Notes: a model not told the origin generated them from the sequence alone. DNA of 64,000 nt from Pteria penguin (GCA_035048485.1 CM068582.1:17239269-17303268); one strand, 5' to 3'. Shown: positions 33,384-45,020, counted from the first letter of the stretch. Numbers and translations are program-made.

Positions 33384-34240
33384 TATGACTTGTTATCTCG
33401 TACGTACGACTTAGTATGTCGTACGTACGACTTCGTAAGTCGTACGTACGACATACTAAGTCGAACGTACGAGATGCTAAGTCGTACGTACGAGATAATA
33501 AGTCGTACGTACGAGATAATAAGTCGTACGACATACTAAGTCGTACGTACGAGATACTAAGTCGTACGTACGAGATACTAAGTCGTACGTACGACATACT
33601 AAGTCGTACGTACGAGATACTAAGTCGTACGTACGACATACTAAGTCGTACGTACGAGATACTAAGTCGTACGTACGAGATAATAAGTCGTACGTACGAG
33701 ATACTAAGTCGTACGTACGAGATAATAAGTCGTACGTACGACATACTAAGTCGTACGTACGAGATACTAAGTCGTACGTACGAGATAATAAGTCGTACGT
33801 ACGACATACTAAGTCGTACGTACGAGATACTAAGTCGTACGTACGAGATACTAAGTAGTACGTACGACATACTAAGTCGTACGTACGAGATAATAAGTCG
33901 TACGTACGACATACGAAGTCGTACGTACGAGATACTAAGTCGTACGTACGAGATAATAAGTCGTACGTACGACATACGAAGTCGTACGTACGAGATACTA
34001 AGTCGTACGTACGAGATAATAAGTCGTACGTACGAGATACTAAGTCGTACGTACGACATACTAAGTCGTACGTACGAGATAATAAGTCGTACGTACGAGA
34101 TATTATGTCGTACGTACGACATACTAAGTCGTACGTGCGAGATAATAAGTCGTACGTACGAGATATTATGTCGTACGTACGACATACTAAGTCGTACGTA
34201 CGACATACTAAGTCGTGCGTACGGGATAGTAAGTCGTACT
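33384..34240. repeat. 21-bp palindromic-core array 2 (centre of palindrome)
   Basis: About 40 units of the same 21-bp repeat. Linkers are gataa, gatac, catac, catacg and gatat. One unit near 33525 has lost a GTAC step (shortened core), which changes the false reading frame. A three-unit (63-bp) pattern with 'catacgaag' repeats at 33909 and 33972, and a pattern with 'gatattatg' repeats at 34098 and 34160. The false frames of 267-279 codons across it are artefacts. Confidence 0.97.
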
Positions 34241-34958
34241 CAGGAGCGGAGTTAATGGAGTGCATTCGGCATACAGTCATATATGTATATATCCATACAG
34301 TTTTATTTACTGAATAATAACTGAGTATTGGGAAATATGCTTCCCGATATTAAGTCAATAACCTTTTTATTACATATACTGAGCTAAAAACAGCATCCAC
34401 TGTATACAATTTGAGTTATTTTCTAAACTGTAAATGCTATATTTTTCAAATTGGTATATAAGTAAATTATACATCTTATGATAACATTCAACAATCTTAT
34501 CAAAATTTGATAAGCATTTCACTGATAACAGGCAGAGAAAGGTGTAAGGGGTCATTTCAGGAAAAGACAAAATTCTGATTGGAATCAAAAGATAGCATTA
34601 TTGTTAAATCAAACCATTATTGCATAATATCTGGTATGACCACCCTTGTTTGCTAACACAGCGCGATTTGTACTTGCATGCCATTCGCGTAACGTCTAAT
34701 GACGTTTGGGGCTAGTTTATTTCATTCTGCTATAAGAACATTTTGTAGCTCCTGAATGGGCAATGGATGTCGCATGTCCGCTTTTCTACCCAATAAATCC
34801 TATATGTGCTGGCTCAGATTGAGATCATGGCTATTAGCTAGCCTTGGGAAGATGTTAACGTTATTTCGTTGAAGGAAGCGTTGAGTAAGTCGCGCGGTAT
34901 GCGGGCGAGCATTATCGTGTTGGAAGGTGACCCCTAGTGCATGTCTCTGGAGGATGAA
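34241..34958 (-). repeat. Large inverted repeat, right arm
   Basis: The reverse complement of 32667-33383. It begins 'caggagcggagttaatgg' beside array 2 and continues into the transposase fragment. Confidence 0.9.
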
Positions 34959-35470
34959 CTTCTGGAGGATAACTTCTTCTGGAATTAGAATCTGATTAGT
35001 ATAGGCCTGTACATTTAAAGTACCATTTACTACTACAAATGCGCGTTTTTCCGCTACCCATGATTCCACAACGCTACCACCACCAAACATGTTTCTTTGA
35101 AGGACATGTGTCAGTATACCATTCTCCTCGTCGACGGTAAACCCTGGCTCGACCATCATGACTAAGGTTAAACCTTGATTCGTCAGTAAAGAAAATGTTA
35201 TTCCAGTCATTCCTCTTAAAACGTTAATTAAAAATGTCTACACCAGTTAACGCGAGTATTGCGATGAAAAGGCGTCAGAATCTGTCCGAAGTATGGCTGT
35301 AAGCTCGTATCGGCCTATTTCTAGCCCTTAACATATTACGTGTATAGTGTGTGCGTTGGCACCACAACGTTTGGCCGTAACTGTTGCTGGCAAATGACGT
35401 TGACAGAGATGCGTCAACGCTATGCATGTTCATAACGGTCATCGCGGACCGTAGTTGCACGTGGTCTACC
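34626..35470 (-). pseudogene. Tc1/mariner-like transposase pseudogene (right arm and beyond)
   Basis: It is longer than the left-arm copy. Read on the minus strand it has traces of the DNA-binding half (around 35460-35290, 'MLRARNRPIRAY'), the first catalytic block (FTDESRF near 35190, in another frame), the second block (QHDNARPHTAR) and the third (HDLNLSQHI followed by the same stop as the left copy). Several stops and frameshifts are present. Confidence 0.82.
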
Positions 35471-36184
35471 TTATCGAGAACGATCTTTGCCAGTCAGTAT
35501 TCATTGAAGAACTTACAAAATTATGCTCTTTTTCGTGCAACCAAATGCCGTGCTAACAATGGTCACTGTATATATCCTGTAGATAGTGATGTCACTATTG
35601 CTCATGCATAATTGTGCAAAAATGATGGACTTGTAAAATCTGTTGACTACTTCCAAAACACTCTGTATCCACAACTTGTCGGCCACTTGGTCTTTATGAC
35701 TTGGCCTTATTCGCTGCGTTAATTTAACCAGCAGTTGTGGATTTTACGGAGAAACACATAGAAAATGACACGAATGTTTTGATTTCTCAGTATTTGTGGT
35801 ACCGATATAACCGGACGACCAATTCCTTTGTGGAAGCCCATCGGTTAGAATGGTTAACTGATCTGTAGACCAAAGCAAGCATCTGCTATCATAAATTTAA
35901 ATTGGAAGTTCAGATTATAGTTGTGGAGGTTAAAAATAACAATGACAAGAGGAAATTCCTTCATCTTCTTTTACGTATATAACATACACATATATTGCGT
36001 GTATTTCAGCAGTTACGTTAAGTACGAAACACCAGGTCGAGTTATACCCAAGACTGTGTATAACTACTTCAATCCCATTCTTCTTCTTCTTCTTTAGCGA
36101 AAATGATGTGGACGGCTAGTAGGAACGTGGTGTATTTTACACTGTGTACATCGGTTGTATCTGATATACCTAAGTCTCTCCGTT
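35471..36184. other. No gene seen
   Basis: Unremarkable sequence between the transposase relic and the SINE. A CTT run is at 36080-36097. Confidence 0.45.
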
Positions 36185-36196
36185 ACATTTGTCAGA

Positions 36197-36370
36197 GAGG
36201 GGCAGGCTTGGTGTAGTGGTTAAGCGCTTGGCTTGCGGCGCCGACGATCCGGGTTCGATTCCCGGTTTGCGCCACTATGTTTAAGAGATTAGTAACCTCC
36301 TGCTTCCATGTCGCGATATAACTGAAATATTGTTGAAAGCGACGTAAAACACCAATCAACCAACCAACCA
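36197..36370 (+). mobile_element. tRNA-derived SINE (family 2), full copy with TSD
   Basis: The A box is tggtgtagtgg and the B box gggttcgattccc, followed by the body 'cctcctgcttccatgtcgcg', the tail 'gcgacgtaaaacaccaatca' and (acca)n. The flanks acatttgtcaga (36185-36196) and acatttgttaga (36371-36382) are a 12-bp target duplication with one mismatch. It is not a tRNA gene: a body and tail follow the T arm directly. Confidence 0.88.
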
Positions 36371-36500
36371 ACATTTGTTAGAAAAGAAAATTAAAAGTAT
36401 AGGTATACAATTGGCAAAATACTATTCATGGTAGGCCACGATTTACCTTTAACGATTTAAGAAATTATACGAGCTCCCAAGGCTTCGTCCCCAGGTCCCC

Positions 36501-36939
36501 CTACTAGGGTTTTTTCCTGGATTCACTAGACACCACAAAGCAGTCCCAGACGCATTGCCTTCACATGTGTATTTTTGCTTAAAAATTGCGCTCCGCCACA
36601 TTATCATCACTTCCTGGATTCGCCCCTGGTACTTACGGCATATTATGTCGTACGTACAACTTATCATCTCGTACGTACGACTTAGTATCTCGTACGTACG
36701 ACTTAGTATGTCGTACGTACGACTTAGTATCTCGTACGTACGACTTAGTATGTCGTACGTACGACTTAGTATGTCGTACATACGACTTAGTATGTCGTAC
36801 GTACGACTTAGTATCTCGTACGTACGACTTAGTTTGTCGTACGTACGACTTATTATCTCGTACGTACGACTTAGTATGTCGTACGTACGACTTAGCATCC
36901 AAAAAAAATTTTTCACTTTGGCAGCAATACGCTTCCGTA
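36501..36939 (-). mobile_element. Array-bearing element, copy C (inverted relative to copy A)
   Basis: On the minus strand the order is the same as in copy A: 'tacggaagcgtattgctgcc', T run, 'ggatgctaag', array, 'ggtgtctagtgaatccagg'. It lies about 4 kb from copy A in opposite orientation, forming the outer arms of the nested palindrome. Confidence 0.78.
36640..36897. repeat. 21-bp palindromic-core array 3
   Basis: About 12 units of the same repeat, read here as cgtacgacttagtatctcgta on the plus strand. The linker set is the same as in array 1. Confidence 0.97.
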
Positions 36940-37450
36940 CTGTTTACATTTGAATTTTGGCAAATTTTTTTAGGTGACCCCATTCCAGTAGGATTTTCTC
37001 GAAATTAAGGAGGATAACCTATAGTAAATTGTTAAAATCCTGATAGAGGAGGGTCTGACAACCATTTTGATACATGGGTTATATAAAGCTAAGATGTAGA
37101 AAGTTGTGTAAACCTTGCTGGGATTTGGTAACTTAACATGAGGCCCTATGAGTCTTTTGCAGTTTAAAAGGTATTGCCTAGATTAAGCTTTTTGAAAAGT
37201 GGGTCAAAGTCCAAAGCCATGGTAACAAATTAAACCTCTGATCACAAAAAAATCATATGTGAAATATCAAAGCCCTATCACTAATTGTGAAACTAAATGG
37301 CTATAGAATACAATGTTAATCTTTATTACTGTATATAATAAAAGTGAATTCCAGCTAAATTTGAGGCAGTGAAAGCAGGATGTTCCAATATACTGACCAA
37401 TCACACTGACTAAACAGAAAGGTCAGTTAAATAACTGAACAATATTTGTA
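36940..37450. other. No gene seen
   Basis: AT-rich sequence with no coding or repeat signal. Confidence 0.45.
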
Positions 37451-37825
37451 TTACCAACATTAAACATAAAGTATCTCACTATTCGTATTACCAACATTAA
37501 ACATAAAGTATCTCACTATTCGTATTACCAAAATAAAAAATAAAGTATCTCACTATTTTTCTTACCAGCATAAAACATAAAGTATCTCACTATTTGTTTT
37601 ACCAACATAAAAGATAAAGTATCTCACTATTTGTCTTACCAGCATAAAACATAAAGTATCTCACTATTTGTATTACCAACTTAAAACATAAAGTATCTTA
37701 CTATTTGTCTTACCAGCATAAAACATAAAGTATCTTACTATTTGTCTTACCAGCATAAAACATAAAGTATCTTACTATTTGTATTACCAACATTAAACAT
37801 AAAGTATCTCACTATTTGTCTTACC
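37451..37825. repeat. 37-bp tandem array
   Basis: About ten copies of 'cattaaacataaagtatctc' plus 'actatttgtattaccaa' (37 bp), with g/t and a/c variants alternating (tcttaccagcataaa, tattaccaacattaa). Confidence 0.92.
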
Positions 37826-37892
37826 CCATGTCGCGATATAACTGAAATATTGTTGAAAGCGACGTAAAACACCAATCAACCTTCAACCTTCA
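37826..37892 (+). mobile_element. 5'-truncated SINE 3' end with 15-bp TSD
   Basis: Only the last ~60 bp of the family-2 SINE is present ('ccatgtcgcgatataactga' to 'gcgacgtaaaacaccaatca' and 'accttcaacctt'). It is bounded by actatttgtcttacc at 37811-37825 and 37893-37907. The duplication comes from the 37-bp array it landed in. Confidence 0.85.
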
Positions 37893-38089
37893 ACTATTTG
37901 TCTTACCGGTCTAAATGACACAAACCTACACCAAGTCGCACAATGGAACTTATTCTGATTAAAACTTCAGCAATTAATGTTCAACAGCTTTTATGTTAAG
38001 ATATTCTCAATTGTTCCATTTACTTACCAGGCAGAATAAATTCCCGTGTGCCGTGAAGGCACAGCAACAACAGTCCTACACTGTATTGT

Positions 38090-40571
38090 AACCTGCAATC
38101 AAAACGTTAAAATAAATGAAGCTACACATCAATTCTACATAGTTAATATATAAGTGGATTAACTTAAAGGGCTGTGCAGAAATCCATTGTAGCATTTTAC
38201 CTCTGTCGGGTCTGGATATAGATGCCTCCACCAACGAGTAAGCAGGAACCCACTGTAGCCTTTTATTTCTATCAAATCTGGGTTCCATGGACGAATGACC
38301 TGAAGCAGTGAGCAGTATTTCATCTCTATCAAGACTTGGTTCAAAGGCCTCCGTGGACGAGTTACCTTAGCAGTAGCTCATCTCTGTCAAGCCGTGGTTC
38401 AAAGGCCTCCGTACACGAGTAGCCTGAAGCAGTGAACAATAACTCATCTCTGTCAAGCCTTGGTTCAAAGGCCTCCGTACACGAGTAGCCTGAAGCAGTG
38501 AGCAGTAGCTCATCTCTGTCAAGCCGTGGTTCAAAGGCCTCCGTACACGAGTAGCCTGAAGCAGTGAACAATAACTCATCTCTGTCAAGCCTTGTTCAAA
38601 AGCCTCCGTTGACTATCAGCCTGAAGCAGCGAACAGTAACTCACCTCTGTCAAATGTTGGTTCAAAGGCCTCCGTGGACGAGTAGCCTGACGCAGTGAGC
38701 AATAACTCTTCTCTGTCAAGTCTTAGTTCAAAGACTTCCGTGGAGGAGTGGTCTGAAGCAGTGAGCAGTGACTTATCTCTATTAAGTCTTGGTTCATATC
38801 ATCCATGGACGAATAGCCTCAAGCAGTGAGCAGTAACTCTTCTCTGTCAAGTCTTGCTTCAAAAACCTCCGTGGAGGAGTGGTCTGAAGCAGTGAGCAGT
38901 GACTTATCTCTATCAAGTCTTGGTTCAAAGGCCTCAATCGAAGAGTGGCCTGAAGCACTGAGCAGTAGCTCATCCCTGTCAAGTCTTGGTTCAATGGCCT
39001 CTGTGGAAGAGTGTCATGAAGCAGTGAGCAGTAGGTCGTCTCTATCAAGTCTCGGTTCAAAGACCTCCGTGGACGAGTGACCTGAGGCAGTGAGCAGTAG
39101 GTCATCTCTGTCAAGTCTGGGTTCAAATGCCTCCGTGGACGAGTGGCCTGAAGCAGTAAGCGATGACTCATTTCTATCAAGTCTTGGTTCAAATCATCCA
39201 TGGACGAGTAGCCGCAAGCAGTGAACAGTAACTCATCTCTATCAAGTCTTGATTCAGAGGCCACTGTGGACGAATAGGCTCATGCAGTGGGCAGCAATTC
39301 ATCTCTGTCAAGTTTTGGTTTAATGGCCTCTGTGGAAGAGTGTCATGAAGCAGTGAGCAGTAGGTCATCTCTGTCAAGTCTTGGTTCAAAGGCCTCCGTA
39401 GACGAGTAGCCTGAAGCAGTGAGAAGTAACTCATCTCTATCAAGTCTTGGTTCAAAGGCCTCTGACGACGAGCGAACAGTAACTCATTTATCAATTCTTG
39501 GTTTAGCGGCCGCCATGGGCCAAAATAACTCGTCTCTGACTCAGAAACCTTCATAGACGAGTGTAAACCAGCAATCTTCATTAACTAAGTGTAGCCTCTC
39601 AATCATGTCAGTTCTGAATTCAGACGCCTACGTGGACGAGTGACCTAAGGAGGTGCTCAGGAACTTAATTAGTCTCTCACCTTTGTCAAGTCGAGACGCC
39701 TACGTGGACGAGTGGCCTAAAGAGGTGCTCAGGAACTTAATTAGTCTCTCACCTTTGTCAAGTCGAGACGCCTACGTGGACGAGTGGCCTAAAGAGGTGC
39801 TCAGGAACTTAATTAGTCTCTCACCTTTATCAAGTCGAGATTCAATGTTCTCCATGAGCAACTCACTTAAAGCGCTTTACATGAACTAACTACAGCCTTT
39901 AACTTCTGTCAGATCTGAGTTCACATACCTCTGTGGATGAGTGAACTTAACCGCTATGTAGGAACTCGCTGTAGCCTTACTCTTCTGTCAGTTCTGAGTT
40001 CACATAACTCTGTGGATGAGTGACCCTAACCGCTATGTAGGAACCGCTGTAGCCTTAATCTTCTGTCAGGTCTGAGTTCACAGACTTATGTGGACGAGTG
40101 ACCTAAACAGCTGTGCAGAAACTCACAGCAACCTTTCACCTCTGTCAGGTCTGAGTTCACAGACCTATGTGGACGAGTGACCTAAACCGCTGTGCAGGAA
40201 CTCACAGCAACCTTTCACCTCTGTCAGGTCTGAGTTCACAGACTTCTGTGGACGAGTGACCTAAACCGCTGTGCAGGAACTCACAGCAACCTTTCACCTC
40301 TGTCAGGTCTGAGTTCACAGACTTCTGTGGACGATTTACCTAAACCGCTGTGCAGGAAATCACAGAATCCTTTCACCTCTGTCAGGTCTGGATTCACAGA
40401 TATAAGTGATTGAGTGACTTAAACCGCTGTGTAGGAACCCGCTGTAGCCTTACCCCTCTGTCAGGTCTGAGTTCAAACCTATGTGGACGATTGATCTAAA
40501 CCGCTGTGCAGGAACTCACAGCAACCTTTCACCTCTGTCAGGTCTGTATTCACAGACCTATGTGGACGAGT
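38090..40571. repeat. 66/72/79-bp minisatellite
   Basis: Units share a core 'gtcaagtcttggttcaaagg' plus 'cctccgtggacgagt'. In 38320-39560 the period is 66 bp (about 19 copies). At 39630-39840 there are three near-identical 72-bp copies. At 39880-40571 the period is about 79 bp with 'aaaccgctgtgcaggaactc'. Units near 38160-38300 resemble the 79-bp type again. Period 66 and 72 are multiples of three, which produces false frames of up to 156 codons. Confidence 0.9.
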
Positions 40572-40573
40572 TA

Positions 40574-41023
40574 CTGTGAAATCATTTATTTTCGTGGGGC
40601 CCAATTTTCGTTGATTTGTGAGATTCAGTATTTTCGTGGGGACGTAATTTCGTGGATACCGCCCGTTCAACGTCGATCTTAAAACATCCACCTTAAAGCC
40701 CCTCCATGCCAACTGGCTTATTGCCACTCACGCCAAAATGTCGCCGAAATGTGACCTAATTAAAAGCGGGTTTCGCAAGGTTGGCTTGTGACAAACAGTT
40801 GTAAAAACATTGTTTTCAAACTGCAATTAACGTATGTGTCCACGTTATTGGAAGGTGTTTATACGTCAATCGCCTGTAAAATATGCATGCTTGTTTTGTC
40901 ATTAAAAGTTGTTCCAATATCTTGTTTTATGTACAATTATTCGTTGGGGATGTAAATTCGTGGATGAGGCTATCCACGAAAACCACGAAAATTGAGCCCC
41001 CACGAAATATAATGATTTCACAG
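40574..41023. mobile_element. 450-bp MITE with TA target duplication
   Basis: The termini ctgtgaaatcattt / aatgatttcacag continue inward as inverted 'ttcgtggggcccaattttcg' / 'cgaaaattgagcccccacg'. The element sits between TA (40572-40573) and TA (41024-41025). Removing it and one TA rebuilds gtggacgagt-ta-cctaaaccgctgt, the normal minisatellite unit. It contains no transposase. TA targeting points to a Tc1/mariner-type mobiliser. Confidence 0.9.
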
Positions 41024-41025
41024 TA

Positions 41026-41080
41026 CCTAAACCGCTGTACAAGATCTCACTGTAGCCTTACATTGTACCCCTCTGTCAAA
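41026..41080. repeat. Last minisatellite unit after the MITE
   Basis: 'cctaaaccgctgtacaagat' and 'cactgtagcctta' continue the 79-bp minisatellite unit interrupted at 40571. Confidence 0.7.
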
Positions 41081-41164
41081 TTAGAAAGTCTTCCAATGTA
41101 CTCGCCGGAGATCCGACGTTTCCTCCGATTCTTTCATTATTAATCACCTGTAGCCGCCACCGAA

Positions 41165-41270
41165 GCTGAAATTATACTTACATATTGCACTGGTACTTAC
41201 ATATTTACACTAGTACTTTCCTATTTTACACTGGTACTTACATATTTGCACTGGTACTTACATATTCAGC
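41165..41270. repeat. ~22-bp tandem repeat
   Basis: Four to five copies of 'cactggtacttacatattta' with small length changes. Confidence 0.8.
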
Positions 41271-41514
41271 GGTGAAATATTTCACATTGAGTTCGTCATG
41301 CGCCAAAGATAACAGCAGCGTCAACAGGTCATTTTGAATACATTGCCAAGCAAGAGGTCATCGGTCACTTGATGAACTTTACACCTTAGACATTACTATG
41401 AATTTTGTGGAGTGAGTGGTTTCTTATTTTTCTATTTTTATCGCATCAAACATATCTAAAAGATTTGAACACTAAGTATAATGAAAACCTGGTTTTTCGA
41501 TGTCTTTTACTAAA

Positions 41515-41670
41515 TTTATCTTTATTTCTTCTTTCTTTATTTATTTATTTATTTATTCTTTCTGTCTTCCTCTCCTTCTTCTTTTTTTTTTTTTTTTTTT
41601 TATTTTTTTTTTTGGTCTTTTTTTTTTTTTTTTTTTTCTTTTGTTTGATTTTTCTTTATTTTGTTTTTTA
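41515..41670. repeat. T-rich low-complexity tract
   Basis: Nearly pure T with C and A interruptions. The frames rich in Phe and Leu here are artefacts. Confidence 0.95.
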
Positions 41671-41699
41671 TTTATCACCGGGCTGAAGAAGACTGCATC

Positions 41700-44600
41700 A
41701 CAGTAACGCATGTCCAACGCCTACTCAGTAAATTGTAAAGTACATGTCATTAGAATCTGAACTTCACTGCAGCTAGCTAGTTCTCACCTTTAAATTTAGA
41801 CTGACTTCTTGTTATCAAATATACATGCAATCCAGTACATTCGTCCTTATTAATCGACAAAACGATATTCAATGGTTGATAAGCGGTCAAGATCACAATA
41901 GTAAAACGAGGTTGATGTAAAATACGGCAGACTTCGAATTTGAAATTAATGTACATCTCGCTATTGCGTTTATAATCAGAGCGAGTTAAGGTATGGCGCT
42001 GTCCGTCTGTCCTACCTCGGACAACGTGCGGAAAATGTACTACTTACCAGGTACACTCATTTTGTATAAGAAATTATTATTATCTATTTATTCATTTATT
42101 TATTTGAAAATCAAAAGTCAAGTCACAACAGCTTTTAGTAATAAAGTCCCATATGCAAGTGGCAAAGTATAATAAGTAAATAGTAACACCCCCACCTCAT
42201 CCACATATGTACAACATATTACCTTGATTTTGAATTTTTGAAAAAGGAAAACAACGGGAAATTGACTAATCACATATTGAGTGTCACTGAACTATATACA
42301 TCATGATATTCAAACTTGGCACACATAATTCTTACTATGAGAAGAAGACAACCATTACTTTAAGGTCAATGGTCAAAGCTATACATACTAGATAGATCTT
42401 CCTGAAAAGGTATTAACCTGAGATTAAGTGACCGGCGTATCGTGTAACATAGGTGATGCTCATGTTTAATGACAGTTTCCTTTAAACAATGATTAAAGCT
42501 TTTTACACACTATTTTCCAAATGTCATCTTTATTCAATTACCCATTACTATTGTGGGATATCTCGAGTAGATCATTCCTTGTAAGTTTCATGAAACTCAC
42601 TGAACACAACACAGATGACTTACATGTAAATGGGAAATCACTTCCCAACAATCAATTTCAGGGTAAAAAAAGAGAATGACAAACAGCAACGAGGAATGAG
42701 TATACTATAATTCAACAAAAGAAATCACAATATCATAAACACGTAGAAAAAAAATCGAATTGATAAATCTTAATCTTTTCTCCGACGAAAACGGAAGTAA
42801 AATTTTACCACTGGAAAAACCGGATAAAATACTTGCTATGGACCCTGTTAAACGGATCAAGATCTGAGAGGGAAGTTATTGACCTTCTTTGCTCTGGAAA
42901 GCAGAGGAAACCATACGAGATACATATGCAAAAGGCAGCAGATAAAGTCATTAACATCAGTTAAGTCGATGACATGAAATAGTCCAAAGATAAAACGCAA
43001 AAGCAACAGAGTAAGCGAATACGTTTTCTTACTACTTGACATTCTGGGATCAGATCAGATGTCAAGGCAATGAATAGGCCTTGTGCCATACTGCCAAAGA
43101 AACGTCTGCATCGGAGATATTGATTACTTAGTGATGACATATTTTCAATGGAAGACATCAAAGGATATTTTACTTTTTGATATCAGTGTGAATCTAGAGT
43201 GGAATGAAATTTAATCAGACGAAACTCAGTGAATTGAGATATATCTGCAATAACGTGGAACAGGGACAGAATATACCGTGGCAAACAAAAATCTCATCCA
43301 GGAAAAGTCCTTTTCGAATAAAATCATTTTCAAGTATAACATTATCCCTTTATTTACATGCAATTAGATTCTGAGATTCTAACGGATTGTTTAAACACCG
43401 AAACTCTCTCTAAACCTTAGAATACCTGCCTGACGTCATCAACAGCTGCCCCCTCCAGTACGTGTAAAACAATTACCGAGCAATAATTATAATAATATAA
43501 TAATAATATAATATAATAATATGACCATCTAACTGATCGTTTAATGTATATTATCTATGCGAAAAAATAGTTCTAGGTCAAATTGAAGAATGGGGTCGCT
43601 CGACTTCCCACACAAGGTGACTTCCAATCAAACTCTTGCAGTATGATAGGTTGTTGACAGCATTTTTTATTTATTATTTTTGTTTATTTCTTTGTATGAC
43701 CTGTCGAAATATTTCGATATAACATAGGTTCGGCGTGAGTTAGATCAGACCAAGTCGAGTGCCATTTCTCGAGTCATCATTTCGCCATTATAACCTACGT
43801 CATCAGGGATAATATGCTGTAAAGTACTTACTGTAATGTTGACACTATTACATATAAACCAATAAATATAAGTATATATATTACCTCAGCAATTTCTGTT
43901 TGTTTATATATCATTTGTTTTACGTCTCGCCAACTTGGCAAGGTTATATTTTACATTTATGGTGATCTGTGGAGCTTCTTCTTGTTGTTGTTGTTATTGT
44001 TTTGGTTTTGTTTTGTTTTTGGAGTTTATAAGATTTTCTTGTGGAATGTATTTTTGTTGTTTTTAGTTGGGAGTAGTTTGTTTATCTTGGAGTTGCTGAG
44101 TTTTTGGGGGTTTTTTTTCCTTTTGGGGTTGACTTTTTTAGAGAGTGATTGATTTGTATTGATGAAACTTTAAACCTTATTAATTCAATATGTAAAATAC
44201 AGGAAAATTTATTCTAGTGATTTTGCTGTGTAAACAATTCCGTAGCTGTCGGGAATGTAATTTCTAGTGGATATCGCTCATTCAATATTATAATAACACA
44301 ATAAACAATGACATTTATTTCTCTTCTCTAAAGCAACGAAGCTAACAGTTTTAGTTTCACCACATATCGATTGCTGTTCCATTATTTCTATCTTGGACAT
44401 CAATTTATCTTTATCAAACACTTTGTTCTGTCAGCATCGTGTTACTGTATAGTGCAATAATGATGGCATTCTATGTGATACATGTAGAACATAATGTCTC
44501 TTTACACAGTGAACAAAGCATTTACTTTAGTGAATAACTATCATCAACATGCAATGTTGTCGTCATCACTTTCCGCAAAATTTAAGAAAAATTGTTTTGA

Positions 44601-45020
44601 AATGTTGAACTTAAAGCACTGTTATTCAAAACACAAATAATATGACTATATGAGGGGATGGTAATTGTTAAACGATACATAAAATCACCTTTACAACCCA
44701 TTAAATACCACCCTCTTACTTCATACTTTCAGCATTTACTTTCCAAACATGATCATTTTCACGTGAAATAAATTCCAAATGTGTCTTACACTAATGTGAA
44801 AAGGACAATATAAATGACAGGAGATAGCAAAATGTCATGATTAATGGTAGGTGTATAAGCTTTATATCTCTGTTAATAACCGGTCTCGTAATTTGCCTTC
44901 ATTAATCTATTTTCCTATTTCAAATACCATATTCCACATAGATTCTTAAAAGATTCGTGATTTTTCTTACCGAATGTTATATAGCGGGTTTATCTGATAC
45001 CAAAAAGCGACCTTTATAAG
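41700..45020. other. Intergenic, no gene seen
   Basis: AT-rich sequence, with TTTA repeats near 42082-42105 and ATAATATA repeats near 43490-43522. A 61-codon minus-strand frame at 42857-43042 starts with a hydrophobic leader, but no homology is recognised and it is not called. Confidence 0.5.

Noticed and set aside
32055..34240. CRISPR-like array (short palindromic repeats with spacers)
   Set aside because: The linkers are only about nine bases, come from a handful of words, and the genome is clearly animal. This is a tandem minisatellite.
33367..34280. Long open frames of 267-279 codons on both strands
   Set aside because: They arise from a 21-bp, stop-free, self-complementary unit and appear in mirrored frames. 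No start context, introns or domain.
36197..36275. tRNA gene
   Set aside because: Good A and B boxes, but the sequence runs on into a SINE body and tail and is flanked by a target duplication.
41405..41706. Phe/Leu-rich membrane protein frames
   Set aside because: They are translations of a T-rich low-complexity tract.
42857..43161. Short minus-strand frames with a hydrophobic leader
   Set aside because: No homology, no splice partners seen; probably chance.
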